NCBI RefSeq assembly: GCF_001700505.1
Contig: NZ_MAPV01000082.1
Location: 1-64,000, forward strand
DNA: 64,000 nucleotides
Source: Streptomyces mutomycini
GTDB taxonomy: Bacteria; Actinomycetota; Actinomycetes; Streptomycetales; Streptomycetaceae
Direction: 5' to 3'
Shown: positions 1 through 8,363 of the stretch, one piece after another
Numbering within the stretch: position 1 is the stretch's first letter
How the letters are laid out: every line of letters begins with the position of its first letter
The notes under the pieces: model-generated
What the model was told of the DNA's origin: nothing
The model's database searches: none
What the model saw: the letters and a program-made list of their open reading frames with translations, nothing else
Position numbers and translations under genes: made by a program

Positions 1-145
1 ACCGGATCCGACCACGACGCCGGACCCCACGACGACCCCCGACCCGGAGCCCAGCACCACCGGTCCCGGCTGTCCCACGGACCCCGCGGAGACGCCCGAT
101 CCGGCGGTTCCCGCCGAGGATCCCTGCCCCACCCCAACCGCCTGA
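1..145 (+). CDS. C-terminal end of a Pro/Thr/Asp-rich protein (partial)
   Basis: An open frame enters from the left edge (codons begin at base 2) and stops with TGA at 143-145. The visible 47 residues are a low-complexity tail with two PDPTTT repeats followed by Glu/Pro/Ala-rich sequence and two Cys. Tails of this kind are common at the ends of secreted or membrane-anchored actinobacterial proteins such as kinases or wall proteins. No domain is visible, so the function cannot be stated. It converges on the DNA ligase gene, leaving only 4 bases between the two stops. Confidence 0.6.
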   Translation, partial: PDPTTTPDPTTTPDPEPSTTGPGCPTDPAETPDPAVPAEDPCPTPTA

Positions 146-149
146 CGGA

Positions 150-1211
150 TCAGCGGGCGTCGAGCACCTCGGACAGGTCGTACCGCACCACTTCCTCCAG
201 TTGCGCGTAGGTGCAGCCGGAGGGGGTGCGGTCCGGCCGCCACCGCCGGAACTGGGTGGTGTGGCGGAAACGGTCGCCCTCCATGTGGTCGTACGCCACC
301 TCGCAGACCCGTTCCGGAGCGAGGGCCACCCACGACAGGTCCTTCTTCCCCGACCAGCGGCTCGGCGCGCCCGGCAGCCGCGAGCCCTCGTGCGCGGACG
401 CGTCCGCCCAGGCCGCCCACGGATGGCCGGCGGGATCGATACGCAACGGGGCCAGCTCCTCGACGAGTTCGGCGCGCCGCTTCATCGGGAAGGCCGCGCA
501 CACCCCCACGTGCTGCAGAGCGCCCCCGGAGTCGTACAGGCCGAGCAGCAGCGAGCCCACCACGGGGCCGCTCTTGTGGAAGCGGTAGCCCGCCACCACG
601 CAGTCGGCGGTCCGTTCGTGCTTGATCTTGTACATCACACGGGTGTCGGGCCTGTACGGGAGATCGAGCGGTTTGGCGACCACCCCGTCGAGCCCCGCGC
701 CCTCGTACCGCTCGAACCACTCCCGCGCCAGCTCCGGGTCCGTGGTGGCCGGGGCGAGGTGGACGGGTGCCGAGGCGCCGGCCAGGGCCCCTTCCAGGGC
801 CGTCCGCCGTCCGGTCTGCGGAGTGGCGAGCAGGGAGACGTCGTCCAGGGCGAGGATGTCGAAGGCGACGAAACCCGCCGGGATCTGCTCGGCCAGCATC
901 CGCACCCGGGAGTCGGCCGGATGGATGCGCTCGCTCAGCCGGTCGAAGTCCAGCCGTCCCTCGTACGGCAGGACGATCTCGCCGTCGATGACGCAGCGCG
1001 GCGGCAGATTGTCCCGCACGGCGGCGACCACCTCGGGGAAGTAGCGGGTGAGGGGCTTTCCGGTCCGGCTGCCGATCACCACCTCGTCGCCGTCCCGGTA
1101 CACGATCGCCCGGAAGCCGTCCCACTTCGCCTCGTACTGCATCCCCGGCGGGATCCTGGAGACGGACTTGGCGAGCATCGGCTTCACAGGAGGCATCACC
1201 GGCAGGTCCAT
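150..1211 (-). CDS. ATP-dependent DNA ligase (LigD ligase-domain type)
   Basis: This 353-residue protein belongs to the ATP-dependent DNA ligases used in bacterial non-homologous end joining. The nucleotidyl-transfer motif EAKWDGFR sits at residues 27-34, with Lys29 as the predicted AMP-accepting lysine. The DGEIVLP motif and a C-terminal OB-fold region follow. The frame is open up to 1355, but that would overlap the divergent polymerase gene. The ATG at 1211 gives an N-terminus (MDLPVMPPVKPMLA) like other family members. It faces a LigD-type polymerase gene across 76 bases, so the two activities fused in LigD of other bacteria are separate, divergent genes here. No nuclease domain and no Ku gene are in the window. 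Confidence 0.88.
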   Translation of the reverse strand: MDLPVMPPVKPMLAKSVSRIPPGMQYEAKWDGFRAIVYRDGDEVVIGSRTGKPLTRYFPEVVAAVRDNLPPRCVIDGEIVLPYEGRLDFDRLSERIHPADSRVRMLAEQIPAGFVAFDILALDDVSLLATPQTGRRTALEGALAGASAPVHLAPATTDPELAREWFERYEGAGLDGVVAKPLDLPYRPDTRVMYKIKHERTADCVVAGYRFHKSGPVVGSLLLGLYDSGGALQHVGVCAAFPMKRRAELVEELAPLRIDPAGHPWAAWADASAHEGSRLPGAPSRWSGKKDLSWVALAPERVCEVAYDHMEGDRFRHTTQFRRWRPDRTPSGCTYAQLEEVVRYDLSEVLDAR

Positions 1212-1287
1212 GACCCGATTCTCACCCGCCGCACCGGGTGCGTCCTCCGATATGCGGCATATGTGGGCCCGGCCTACGGTGTCCGAC
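1212..1287. promoter_or_regulatory. Divergent ligase/polymerase promoter with a 13-bp dyad
   Basis: The spacer contains ATATGCGGCATAT at 1250-1262, a perfect dyad around a central G and unusually AT-rich for this genome. A -10-like TACGGT lies at 1275-1280, only 7 bases before the polymerase ATG at 1288, and no Shine-Dalgarno sequence is visible. That arrangement fits a leaderless transcript for the polymerase gene. The dyad is placed to control both directions. The sequence elements are seen directly; the regulatory role is inferred. Confidence 0.45.
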
Positions 1288-2316
1288 ATGGGAGCAGGAA
1301 CAGCGGTGGAGCTGGACGTGGACGGACGGGCCGTGCGACTGTCCAATCCGGACAAGGTGTACTTCCCGGAGAAGGGCTACACCAAGAGGGACGTGGCCGA
1401 GTACTTCCTGGCAGTGGGGCCGGGAATCCTCCGCGCCCTGCGCGAGCGGCCGACCACGCTCCAGCGCTTCGTCGACGGGGTCGAGGGCGACTTCTTCTAC
1501 CAGAAGCGCGCACCGAAGAACCTCCCCGACTGGACCCCCACCGCACGGATCGAATTCCCCAGCGGCCGGCACGCCGACGAGATGTGCCCCACCGAACTCG
1601 GCTCGGTCCTGTGGGCCGCCAACCTCGGCACCCTGACCTTCCACCCCTGGCCGGTGCGCAGGGCCGACACCGACCACCCCGACGAGCTGCGCATCGACCT
1701 CGACCCGCAGCCCGGGACGGACTACGCCGACGCGGTACGGGCGGCTCACGAACTGCGCTCGGTCCTGGACGACCACGGACTGCGCGGGTGGCCGAAGACC
1801 TCCGGCGGGCGGGGCATCCACGTCTTCGTCCCGATCGTCCCCGAGTGGACCTTCACCCAGGTCAGGCGCTCCGCCATCGCGGTGGGGCGGGAGCTGGAAC
1901 GCAGGATGCCGGACCGGGTGACCACGGCCTGGTGGAAGGAGGAGCGCGGCGAGAGGATCTTCGTCGACTACAACCAGACGGCCCGCGACCGCACGATCGC
2001 CTCCGCGTACTCCGTACGCCCCTTTCCCCACGCCCCGGTCTCCGCCCCGCTCCGCTGGGAGGAGATCGACGACGCGGAGCCCCGCGACTTCGACCTCCGC
2101 ACCATGACCGCCCGGTACACCGAGCTGGGCGATCTGCACGCCGACATGGACGACCACGCCTACCGGCTCGACCAGGTGCTGGAGCTCGCACGGCGTGACG
2201 AACACGAGCACGAGCTGGGCGACCTGCCCTATCCGCCGGAGTATCCGAAGATGCCGGGCGAGCCCAAGCGGGTGCAGCCCAGCCGCGCCCGGCACGACGA
2301 CGGCGACCCCGTATGA
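1288..2316 (+). CDS. LigD-type DNA polymerase/primase (NHEJ polymerase domain)
   Basis: This 342-residue protein matches the stand-alone polymerase domain of LigD, an archaeo-eukaryotic-primase-fold enzyme that fills and extends ends during break repair. The NPDKVYFPEKGYTK opening is typical of the family. The paired metal-binding aspartates are in RIDLDPQ (Asp137 and Asp139), and KTSGGRGIHVF forms the nucleotide-binding motif. The frame is open upstream to 1048, but ATG 1288 with a -10 element just upstream and the divergent ligase define the start. Its stop overlaps the next gene start (ATGA, 2313-2316), suggesting translational coupling to the membrane protein. Confidence 0.88.
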   Translation: MGAGTAVELDVDGRAVRLSNPDKVYFPEKGYTKRDVAEYFLAVGPGILRALRERPTTLQRFVDGVEGDFFYQKRAPKNLPDWTPTARIEFPSGRHADEMCPTELGSVLWAANLGTLTFHPWPVRRADTDHPDELRIDLDPQPGTDYADAVRAAHELRSVLDDHGLRGWPKTSGGRGIHVFVPIVPEWTFTQVRRSAIAVGRELERRMPDRVTTAWWKEERGERIFVDYNQTARDRTIASAYSVRPFPHAPVSAPLRWEEIDDAEPRDFDLRTMTARYTELGDLHADMDDHAYRLDQVLELARRDEHEHELGDLPYPPEYPKMPGEPKRVQPSRARHDDGDPV

Positions 2317-3389
2317 CGTCCGGGGCCGGTGGCGGTCACGGGGCGCACGGCCGGCCTCCGACCCGGCGGGAGAAGTGGGAGACGTACAAGCAGTCGCCGT
2401 ACCTCCCCGCGGTGGTACTGGTCCTGATCGTGTCGGCCGCCGCGGGCCTCTTCGCCGGCTCGTACACCTACGCGATGGCCAATCCGACGCCGCACCGGAT
2501 CCCGGCCGCGGTCGTCGAGGGCCCGAGGACGCCGTACGCCACCGAGTTCGTCAAGGGGATGGAGAAGGCGCTCGACGCCTCCCTCGAACTCGAGAGGTAT
2601 CCGGATGCCGCACAGGCCCGCGCCGCACTGGACGAGCAGAAAGTGTTCGTGATCCTCCGGAGCGCCGGGAAGGGAGTGGTGATGCAGGTCGCCGGTGCCT
2701 CCGGCGCCACCGTCGCCGAGCTGCTGGGCGAGACCGGGGTGAAGGTGGCCGACACCGTCGGAGTCCCGCTCACGGTCGAGGACGTCAAGCCGCTCCAGGA
2801 GGGTGACCCGCGGGGTCTCGCCCTCTTCTACATCTCTCTCGCCGCCGTCATCATGGGCTTCCTCGGTGCGATCCAGCTCAGTGTGCACGCCCGGGCCCTG
2901 ATCCCGCTGGAGCGGATACTCTTCACAGCCGTGTACGCCCTGCTCGGTGGGTTCGCCATCGCGGCGGTGGTGGACTGGGGGCTCGGCGCGCTCGATCTGC
3001 CCTTCGCGCAGTCCTGGCTGATCCTGGCGTTCACCATGTTCACGTCGGGCATGGTCTTCACGATGTTCAACACCCTCATGGGCCGCTGGGCGATGATCCC
3101 GACCTGGGGTGTCATGGTGCTGCTCGGCAACCCGTCGTCCGGCGGCGCGGTGTCCTGGCCGCTGCTGCCCTCACTCCTGGGACACATCGGGCGCTGGCTC
3201 CCGCCCGGGGCCTCCGTCAACGCCCAGCACACGGCGGTCTACTACCGGGGCCACCAGTACCTCTTCCCGTACCTCGTGCTGGCGGCCTGGGCGCTGGTCT
3301 CCTGCACGGTCTTCTGGGTCTGGCGCCACCGGCACCCGGGCGGCCGCGACCGCGTGCCGGAGCACGCGGCCACGGCCGCCCGGGTGTGA
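2313..3389 (+). CDS. ABC-2/YhgE-like membrane protein
   Basis: This 358-residue integral membrane protein has one transmembrane segment near residues 31-53. A soluble extracytoplasmic region of about 110 residues follows, then about five C-terminal transmembrane segments from residue 170 onward. This topology resembles DUF3533/YhgE/Pip-type and ABC-2 permease-like proteins, which are linked to export or surface proteins in other bacteria. No ATPase partner is adjacent. It begins in an ATGA overlap with the LigD-type polymerase gene, so it is probably co-translated with it, but no functional link to repair is apparent. Substrate unknown. Confidence 0.6.
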   Translation: MTSGAGGGHGAHGRPPTRREKWETYKQSPYLPAVVLVLIVSAAAGLFAGSYTYAMANPTPHRIPAAVVEGPRTPYATEFVKGMEKALDASLELERYPDAAQARAALDEQKVFVILRSAGKGVVMQVAGASGATVAELLGETGVKVADTVGVPLTVEDVKPLQEGDPRGLALFYISLAAVIMGFLGAIQLSVHARALIPLERILFTAVYALLGGFAIAAVVDWGLGALDLPFAQSWLILAFTMFTSGMVFTMFNTLMGRWAMIPTWGVMVLLGNPSSGGAVSWPLLPSLLGHIGRWLPPGASVNAQHTAVYYRGHQYLFPYLVLAAWALVSCTVFWVWRHRHPGGRDRVPEHAATAARV

Positions 3390-3396
3390 CGCGCCC

Positions 3397-5637
3397 CTAC
3401 AACTCCTGGATGCGGATGTCGCGGTAGGAGATCACGTCCGTGGTGCCGTGGACCTGGAGCCCGATGTAGCCGGAGGCGTACCGACGTCCGTCGGTGCCCG
3501 GGTCGTCGCCCCGCGGCGGCTCGAACAGCTGGCCGCCGTTGTTGTCGAACTCGTTCAGCAGGACACCGTTGCGGTAGACCGAGTAGTGCTGGTCCACCAC
3601 CCGGACCTCGTAGTCGTTCCAGGTGCCCTTGGGAGTGACCCCGGCCCCTCCGAGACCGACCCGGTCGAAGCCGTAGACGGAACCGGTCTTGTACATGTCT
3701 CCGTCGGGCCGGTCGTTGACCTGGATCTCATGGCCGTACTTGATGGCGACCCACTCCGGACGGGTCTCCTCGGGGTGGTCGTGGACGCTCGGGAAGCGGA
3801 CGAACACTCCTCCGTTGGCGTTGCCCGCTCCCGGGGCGTCGTCCCGCCACTGGAGTTTCAGCGAGAAGTCCCCGTAACTCCGGGCCGGGAACCACAGCAT
3901 TCCCATGCCGTCCACGGTGGTGGAGCTGGTGATCGAGCCTTCCTCCTCGTTCAGTGCGAACTGGCCGCCGCCGACCTGCTGCCACCTGGCGAGGGAGTCG
4001 GCCGTGCCGTCGAACAGCTTGCGGTAGCCCTCGTCCTGGCCCGGCTTGCCGATGCCGGACTGCTTGGCGGCCCTGTAGATCTTCCTGTGCTCACGGGCGT
4101 CGATGACGCCGTCGGTCAGGAGCTTGTCCAGGACCTTGTCCACGTGCTTGAGGAACAGCGCGTGCGAGGACCAGTCCTTCTCGTCCTCGATGAGCTCGTT
4201 GATCGTGCAGCGGCTGCCGGTCAGCCGGTTGGGGACACCCGTGTCGACCGTGCCGACGATCACGGTCAGCCGTTCGTCGAACTCCGGGCAGTTGGGGGCC
4301 GGGACACCGCCGCTCCGCGCGACGGTGAACGAGGCATGCTTCGCCTCGGAGGTGTTGCCCGACTTGTCCGTCGCACGGTGGGCGAAGGTGTGGTAGCCGA
4401 CGCGGTCGACGATGACGGGGGAGGAGTAGGCCAGGTACGGGCCGCCGTCGAGGGAGTACTCGACCTTGTCCACACCCGAGTCCGCGTCGGTCGCGGTGAC
4501 CGTGGCCTTGGCGCTGGTGATGAACGCGCCGTCCGAGTTCTTGTCGCCCGCCACCACCACCGAGGTCTCCGGCGGGCTCCGGTCCTGCGACGGCGGTTCG
4601 ACGACGGTGAAGTCGACGGACTTCTCCGCGGCGGCGTTGCCCGACTTGTCGGTGGCGCGGTAGCGGACGGTGTGTGTCCCCGCCTCATGCACCATCACGG
4701 GTGCGGTGTACGGCTGCCAGGCGCCGTCCGCCCCGGTCGCGTACTCGATGGTGTTGACTCCCGACCCGGTGTCGGACGCGGTCACGGTGACCGTGGCCAT
4801 GCCGAGGTAGGCGCCCGCGTCGTCCTTCTCGCCCGACACGGTCGCCGAGGTCTCCGGCGGCGTCTCGTCGTCGGTCGGGGGCGCGGCTACGGCGAAGTCG
4901 GCCTTCTTCTCCGCTGCCGCGTTGCCGGACTTGTCGGTGGCGCGGTAGCGGACGGTGTGCGTCCCGACCTCGTTCACCACGACGGGCGCGGTGTACGGCT
5001 GCCAGGCGCCGTCGGCGCCGATCGCGTACTCGACGGTGTCGACGCCCGATCCCGCGTCGGTGGCCGCCACGGTGACGGTGGCCTGGCCGATGTACGCGCC
5101 GTCGGCGTTCCTGTCGCCGTCCACCGTCGCCGAGGTCTCTGGAGCGGTGGTGTCCTCACCGCCGCCGCCGTCCTCGGTCACCGTGAGGATGCCCTGCATC
5201 GAGCCGTGGCCGGGGATCGTGCAGTGGTAGAAGTACCGGCCCGGCGAGAGGGTGACCTCGACGCTGTGCTTGCCGCCCTCGCTGTCACTGGGGTTGGCAA
5301 GGATGTTCAGCGGGACGTCGTTGTTGAACTCCACGTCCGAGACGCTGAAGGTCAGCGTGTGCGGCATTCCCGTGGTGTTGCCGGTGGCCGCGCTGTTCTC
5401 GAAGACGATCGTCGCGGGGCCGGCCACCGCGGTCCTGGGAGCCGACAGGTAGTGGTCGATGGGGTCGCCGGCGGTCCAGGTGAGGACCTGGTCGGCAGCC
5501 GCCGTCGCCCGGTCGTCGTCGCGGCCGTACGCGGCGGTCGACGCCAGCCCGAGGACCATCAGGAACGAACCGAGCAGGGCCACCCACCACCGGGCGGGGC
5601 CATACCGCTTTCGCGCGAGGAGCGAAGGGTGTCTCAC
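3397..5637 (-). CDS. Secreted cupredoxin / Ig-like repeat / DUF1080 protein
   Basis: This 746-residue exported protein has a basic N-terminus and a hydrophobic segment at about residues 17-36. A cupredoxin domain follows, with a complete type 1 copper ligand set: His93 (MPHTLTF), Cys139, His144 and Met147 (YHCTIPGHGSMQG). Next are three tandem Ig-like/OmpL47-type repeats of about 95 residues, each with a PPETS opening and an RATDKSGN block. After a linker the C-terminus is a DUF1080 domain of the concanavalin-like/3-keto-disaccharide hydrolase family. The GTG start at 5637 overlaps the upstream stop (GTGA), so it is translationally coupled to the ThuA/sugar-dehydrogenase gene. The cupredoxin may shuttle electrons from that dehydrogenase; this is inference. 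Confidence 0.82.
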   Translation of the reverse strand: MRHPSLLARKRYGPARWWVALLGSFLMVLGLASTAAYGRDDDRATAAADQVLTWTAGDPIDHYLSAPRTAVAGPATIVFENSAATGNTTGMPHTLTFSVSDVEFNNDVPLNILANPSDSEGGKHSVEVTLSPGRYFYHCTIPGHGSMQGILTVTEDGGGGEDTTAPETSATVDGDRNADGAYIGQATVTVAATDAGSGVDTVEYAIGADGAWQPYTAPVVVNEVGTHTVRYRATDKSGNAAAEKKADFAVAAPPTDDETPPETSATVSGEKDDAGAYLGMATVTVTASDTGSGVNTIEYATGADGAWQPYTAPVMVHEAGTHTVRYRATDKSGNAAAEKSVDFTVVEPPSQDRSPPETSVVVAGDKNSDGAFITSAKATVTATDADSGVDKVEYSLDGGPYLAYSSPVIVDRVGYHTFAHRATDKSGNTSEAKHASFTVARSGGVPAPNCPEFDERLTVIVGTVDTGVPNRLTGSRCTINELIEDEKDWSSHALFLKHVDKVLDKLLTDGVIDAREHRKIYRAAKQSGIGKPGQDEGYRKLFDGTADSLARWQQVGGGQFALNEEEGSITSSTTVDGMGMLWFPARSYGDFSLKLQWRDDAPGAGNANGGVFVRFPSVHDHPEETRPEWVAIKYGHEIQVNDRPDGDMYKTGSVYGFDRVGLGGAGVTPKGTWNDYEVRVVDQHYSVYRNGVLLNEFDNNGGQLFEPPRGDDPGTDGRRYASGYIGLQVHGTTDVISYRDIRIQEL

Positions 5638-8132
5638 TGCGCTGCCGCCTTCCTGGCCAGGTCTGCGGCGGCCGGGGTCGGACCGCCGCCCTTGTACGTC
5701 ACGCGCCACAGCGCGGACTTGGAGTCGGAGGTGAAGAAGCCGCGCCCGTAGTCCAGGACGTAGAGGGAACCGTCAGGGGCGAACTTCCAGTCCATGAGGT
5801 TGCGGATGCCGTTCGCACCTACCGGGACGATCTTCTTCAGGGACTCGGCGTGCGTCGGCAGGCCGCCCTTGCCGACCGTCTTCGGGTCGGTCAGCACGGC
5901 GTGACGCGGCTGGGTGTCGTCGTAGAAGTCACCGACGAACCACTTGCCGTCCCAGTACGAAGGCCACTTGGCCCCGCTCGTGCTCGCCGCGTCGTAGCGG
6001 TAGACCGGGCCGTTCATCGTGGCCTGGCCGCCGCCCTTGAGCCAGGGCAGGAGCTGCTTCTGGTCCTCCACCTCGTAGCTGGGGATGCCGCTCGCGTCAC
6101 GCGGGTAGTCCACGCCGCCGCCCTGCGGCGAGTACCAGATGGTGTTGCCGGTCACGGGCGGCAGCTTCACCAGGCCGTCGTTGTTCGGCGACTCGTTCTT
6201 CGGGGCGTTGCAGTCGTACCAGCCCAGCGGCTTGGACGGGTCGGGCAGGTTGCGGTCCCGGTAGGGCTGCTTGTTGCCCATGCAGTACGGCCAGCCGTGG
6301 TTGCCCGCCTTGGTGATCGCGGCGAACGTGTCGTACTTCGCCGGACCCCAGGTCGTGCTCGGCGCGCCCGCGTCGGGGCCCACCCAGCCCGCGTACAGCG
6401 TGTCGGTCGACGTGTCGACGGAGATGCGCGTCGGGTTGCGGACACCCATCACGTAGATCTCGCCGCGGGTCTTGCCGCCTCCCTCGTCCGGCTCCTCGCC
6501 GGTGAAGAGGTTGCCCTCGGGCAGGGTGTACGTGCCGTCGTCCTCCGGGTGGATCCGCAGGATCTTGCCGTTGAGGTTGTTGGTATTGCCCGCCGTGCGG
6601 CGGGCGTCGGCGAAGGAGACACCCTTGTAGTTCGGCTGCGGGTTGTTGCCCGAGTAACCGTCGCTGAAGCCCGAGGAGTTGTTGTCACCCGTGGCGACGT
6701 AGAGGTTGCCCTTCGAGTCCCAGGCCATGCCGCCGCCCGCGTGGCAGCAGCTGTGGATCTGGACCGGCCAGTTCAGCAGCACCTTCTCGGACGCCAGGTC
6801 CAGCTTGTTCGTGGTGCGGTCGAAGGTGAAGCGCGAGACCTGCCGGACCGCCATCCGCTTGTCGCGGTCGATCTTCGCGTGCGGGGTGTAGTGCAGGTAC
6901 ACCCAGCCGTTGGTGGCGAAGTCCGGGTCCAGCTCGATCCCGAGCAGGCCCTCTTCCACCTTGACCAGCTCGTCGCCGCCGCCCTTGTTGCCGAAGACGC
7001 TCAGCTTGCCGGCGAGGGAGACCTTCTTGGTGGCGGGGTCGTAGACGTGGATCTCGCCATTGCCCTTGCCGATGTCCGGATTGCTCCAGTCCGTGACCAC
7101 CGGCGCGCTGCTGTCGGCGCCGCCGCGTCCGATGTAGAAGACCCGCCCGTCCTTCGCGGTCACCAGACCGTGCGGTTCGCCGATCTGGTCGTTCTGTCCC
7201 GGCTGATTGGGCTGCGTGAGCCTCTCCGCCGTGTAGTTGGAGTCGATCGTGGCCTTGCAGTCGGCCTGCGAGATCCGGCTCGTCCAGGCCAGCGCGCCGC
7301 GCAGATGATCCCGGAAGTCAGTCTCGGCGAAGCTCGCGGCCGTGCCGCCCATGCCGGTGTAGAAGGAGCGGCCGCCGTCGTAGTCACGGCACCAGGAGAC
7401 CGGGTGGTCCCAGCCGTTGGCGCTCTTGCCCGGGGTGTACGTCAGCTCGCGGACACGGGCCACGGTGTGCACGTCACCGGACGGGTTCTCCTTCCAGTCC
7501 AGCCACTTGTCCGGACGCTTCCACTCCAGCGGGAGGTTCTTCGTCGCCGGGTGCTGCCGGTCGCCGATCTCCACGGTGGCGCGCTGGACCGCCGTCGGGC
7601 TGTCCGCCGCGGGACGTGCGCCGACCAGGCCGGTGAACCAGTCGGAGTACGGTTCGGTGCGCGCCGCGTCATGGATGCCGAGGAAGCCGCCGCCGGCCTC
7701 CATGTACGCCTCCAGGCCGGCCTCCTGCTCAGGGTCGAGCACGTCGCCGCCGCCGGTCAGGAAGACGACCGCGTTGAACCTGCCGAGCTTCCTGCCGTTG
7801 GTGAAGACCGCCGCGTCGTCGGTGGCGACGGTCTTGAAGCGCCCGGCCTCGGGGCCGCTGAGCCCGATCTTCTCGATGGCCGCGATACCCGCGTCCACGG
7901 TCGGGGGCTCATCGCCCGCCGAGGCGTGGAACACCAGCACCCTGACGTCGGCCCCGCCCGGTGGCGTGGGAAGGGACAACGTTGTCGCAATCCGTTCCTC
8001 GAGTCCGGGGTCCGGATAGGGGCTGGCAGTGGCCGCGTTGCCGCCGAGCAGGGACGCGGTCAGGGCACCTGCCGCCACGGCCGCCGCGATGCCGCGGCGC
8101 GATCTGGACCTGTGATGTGGTGTGCGCTGCAT
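5634..8132 (-). CDS. Secreted ThuA-domain / sorbosone-type sugar dehydrogenase fusion
   Basis: This 832-residue protein has a long signal peptide with a twin-Arg-like run (HRSRSRRG), an Ala-rich core and a cleavage region near residue 35. Residues of about 50-275 form a ThuA (glutamine-amidotransferase-like) domain with the FLGIHDA motif. Residues of about 290-820 are a six-bladed propeller of the glucose/sorbosone dehydrogenase (GSDH) family, including GEPHGLV, IHSCCHAGGGM and GVRNPTRISVD. The family oxidises sugars with PQQ. ThuA is tied to trehalose and disaccharide use, where 3-keto sugars are intermediates. ATG 8132 is preferred over GTG 8144 because AGAGGGG sits 11 bases before it. It is coupled to the cupredoxin/DUF1080 gene. 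Confidence 0.82.
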   Translation of the reverse strand: MQRTPHHRSRSRRGIAAAVAAGALTASLLGGNAATASPYPDPGLEERIATTLSLPTPPGGADVRVLVFHASAGDEPPTVDAGIAAIEKIGLSGPEAGRFKTVATDDAAVFTNGRKLGRFNAVVFLTGGGDVLDPEQEAGLEAYMEAGGGFLGIHDAARTEPYSDWFTGLVGARPAADSPTAVQRATVEIGDRQHPATKNLPLEWKRPDKWLDWKENPSGDVHTVARVRELTYTPGKSANGWDHPVSWCRDYDGGRSFYTGMGGTAASFAETDFRDHLRGALAWTSRISQADCKATIDSNYTAERLTQPNQPGQNDQIGEPHGLVTAKDGRVFYIGRGGADSSAPVVTDWSNPDIGKGNGEIHVYDPATKKVSLAGKLSVFGNKGGGDELVKVEEGLLGIELDPDFATNGWVYLHYTPHAKIDRDKRMAVRQVSRFTFDRTTNKLDLASEKVLLNWPVQIHSCCHAGGGMAWDSKGNLYVATGDNNSSGFSDGYSGNNPQPNYKGVSFADARRTAGNTNNLNGKILRIHPEDDGTYTLPEGNLFTGEEPDEGGGKTRGEIYVMGVRNPTRISVDTSTDTLYAGWVGPDAGAPSTTWGPAKYDTFAAITKAGNHGWPYCMGNKQPYRDRNLPDPSKPLGWYDCNAPKNESPNNDGLVKLPPVTGNTIWYSPQGGGVDYPRDASGIPSYEVEDQKQLLPWLKGGGQATMNGPVYRYDAASTSGAKWPSYWDGKWFVGDFYDDTQPRHAVLTDPKTVGKGGLPTHAESLKKIVPVGANGIRNLMDWKFAPDGSLYVLDYGRGFFTSDSKSALWRVTYKGGGPTPAAADLARKAAAQ

Positions 8133-8363
8133 GTGGTCACCCACCCCTCTTGGTCACTTCTCTGGTCACTTCCTCGTCACCGCGCCTCTGTGGTCGCTGC
8201 GACAGCGCACGAAGCTAGACCTCTTTTCGTGGCCCGCCAATAGGTACGGCAGCAATCGAACGAACTTTGTCCTGAGCGTGGATAAACCAACGGCCCCCGG
8301 CTACCGTGTGGGCCGTCCAGGGGAGCAGCGCGCCAGTTTCCTTCTCGCAGTGGGGAGTTCGAC
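8133..8363. promoter_or_regulatory. Divergent promoter region between sugar dehydrogenase and laccase
   Basis: The 231-base spacer separates the ThuA/GSDH gene (leftward) from the laccase gene (rightward). Next to the dehydrogenase start lie three direct copies of TGGTCAC (at about 8134, 8151 and 8163), the last two within TGGTCACTTC, plus a related CGTCACC. Their 12-17-base spacing suggests a repeated protein-binding half-site. A less GC-rich stretch at about 8215-8290 is the likely core promoter zone. No hairpin or riboswitch was recognised. Confidence 0.35.

Noticed and set aside
201..2198. 665-residue open frame on the + strand across the ligase gene
   Set aside because: It is antisense to the ligase and out of frame with the polymerase gene; long open frames opposite real genes are expected at this GC content, and it shows no domain.
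3109..5751. 880-residue open frame opposite the cupredoxin/DUF1080 gene
   Set aside because: Low-complexity Val/Arg/Asp-rich translation without motifs; the opposite strand encodes clear domains with a copper site.
5850..8243. 797-residue open frame opposite the ThuA/GSDH gene
   Set aside because: Shadow of the sugar dehydrogenase gene; no domain and repetitive Arg/Val/Ala composition.
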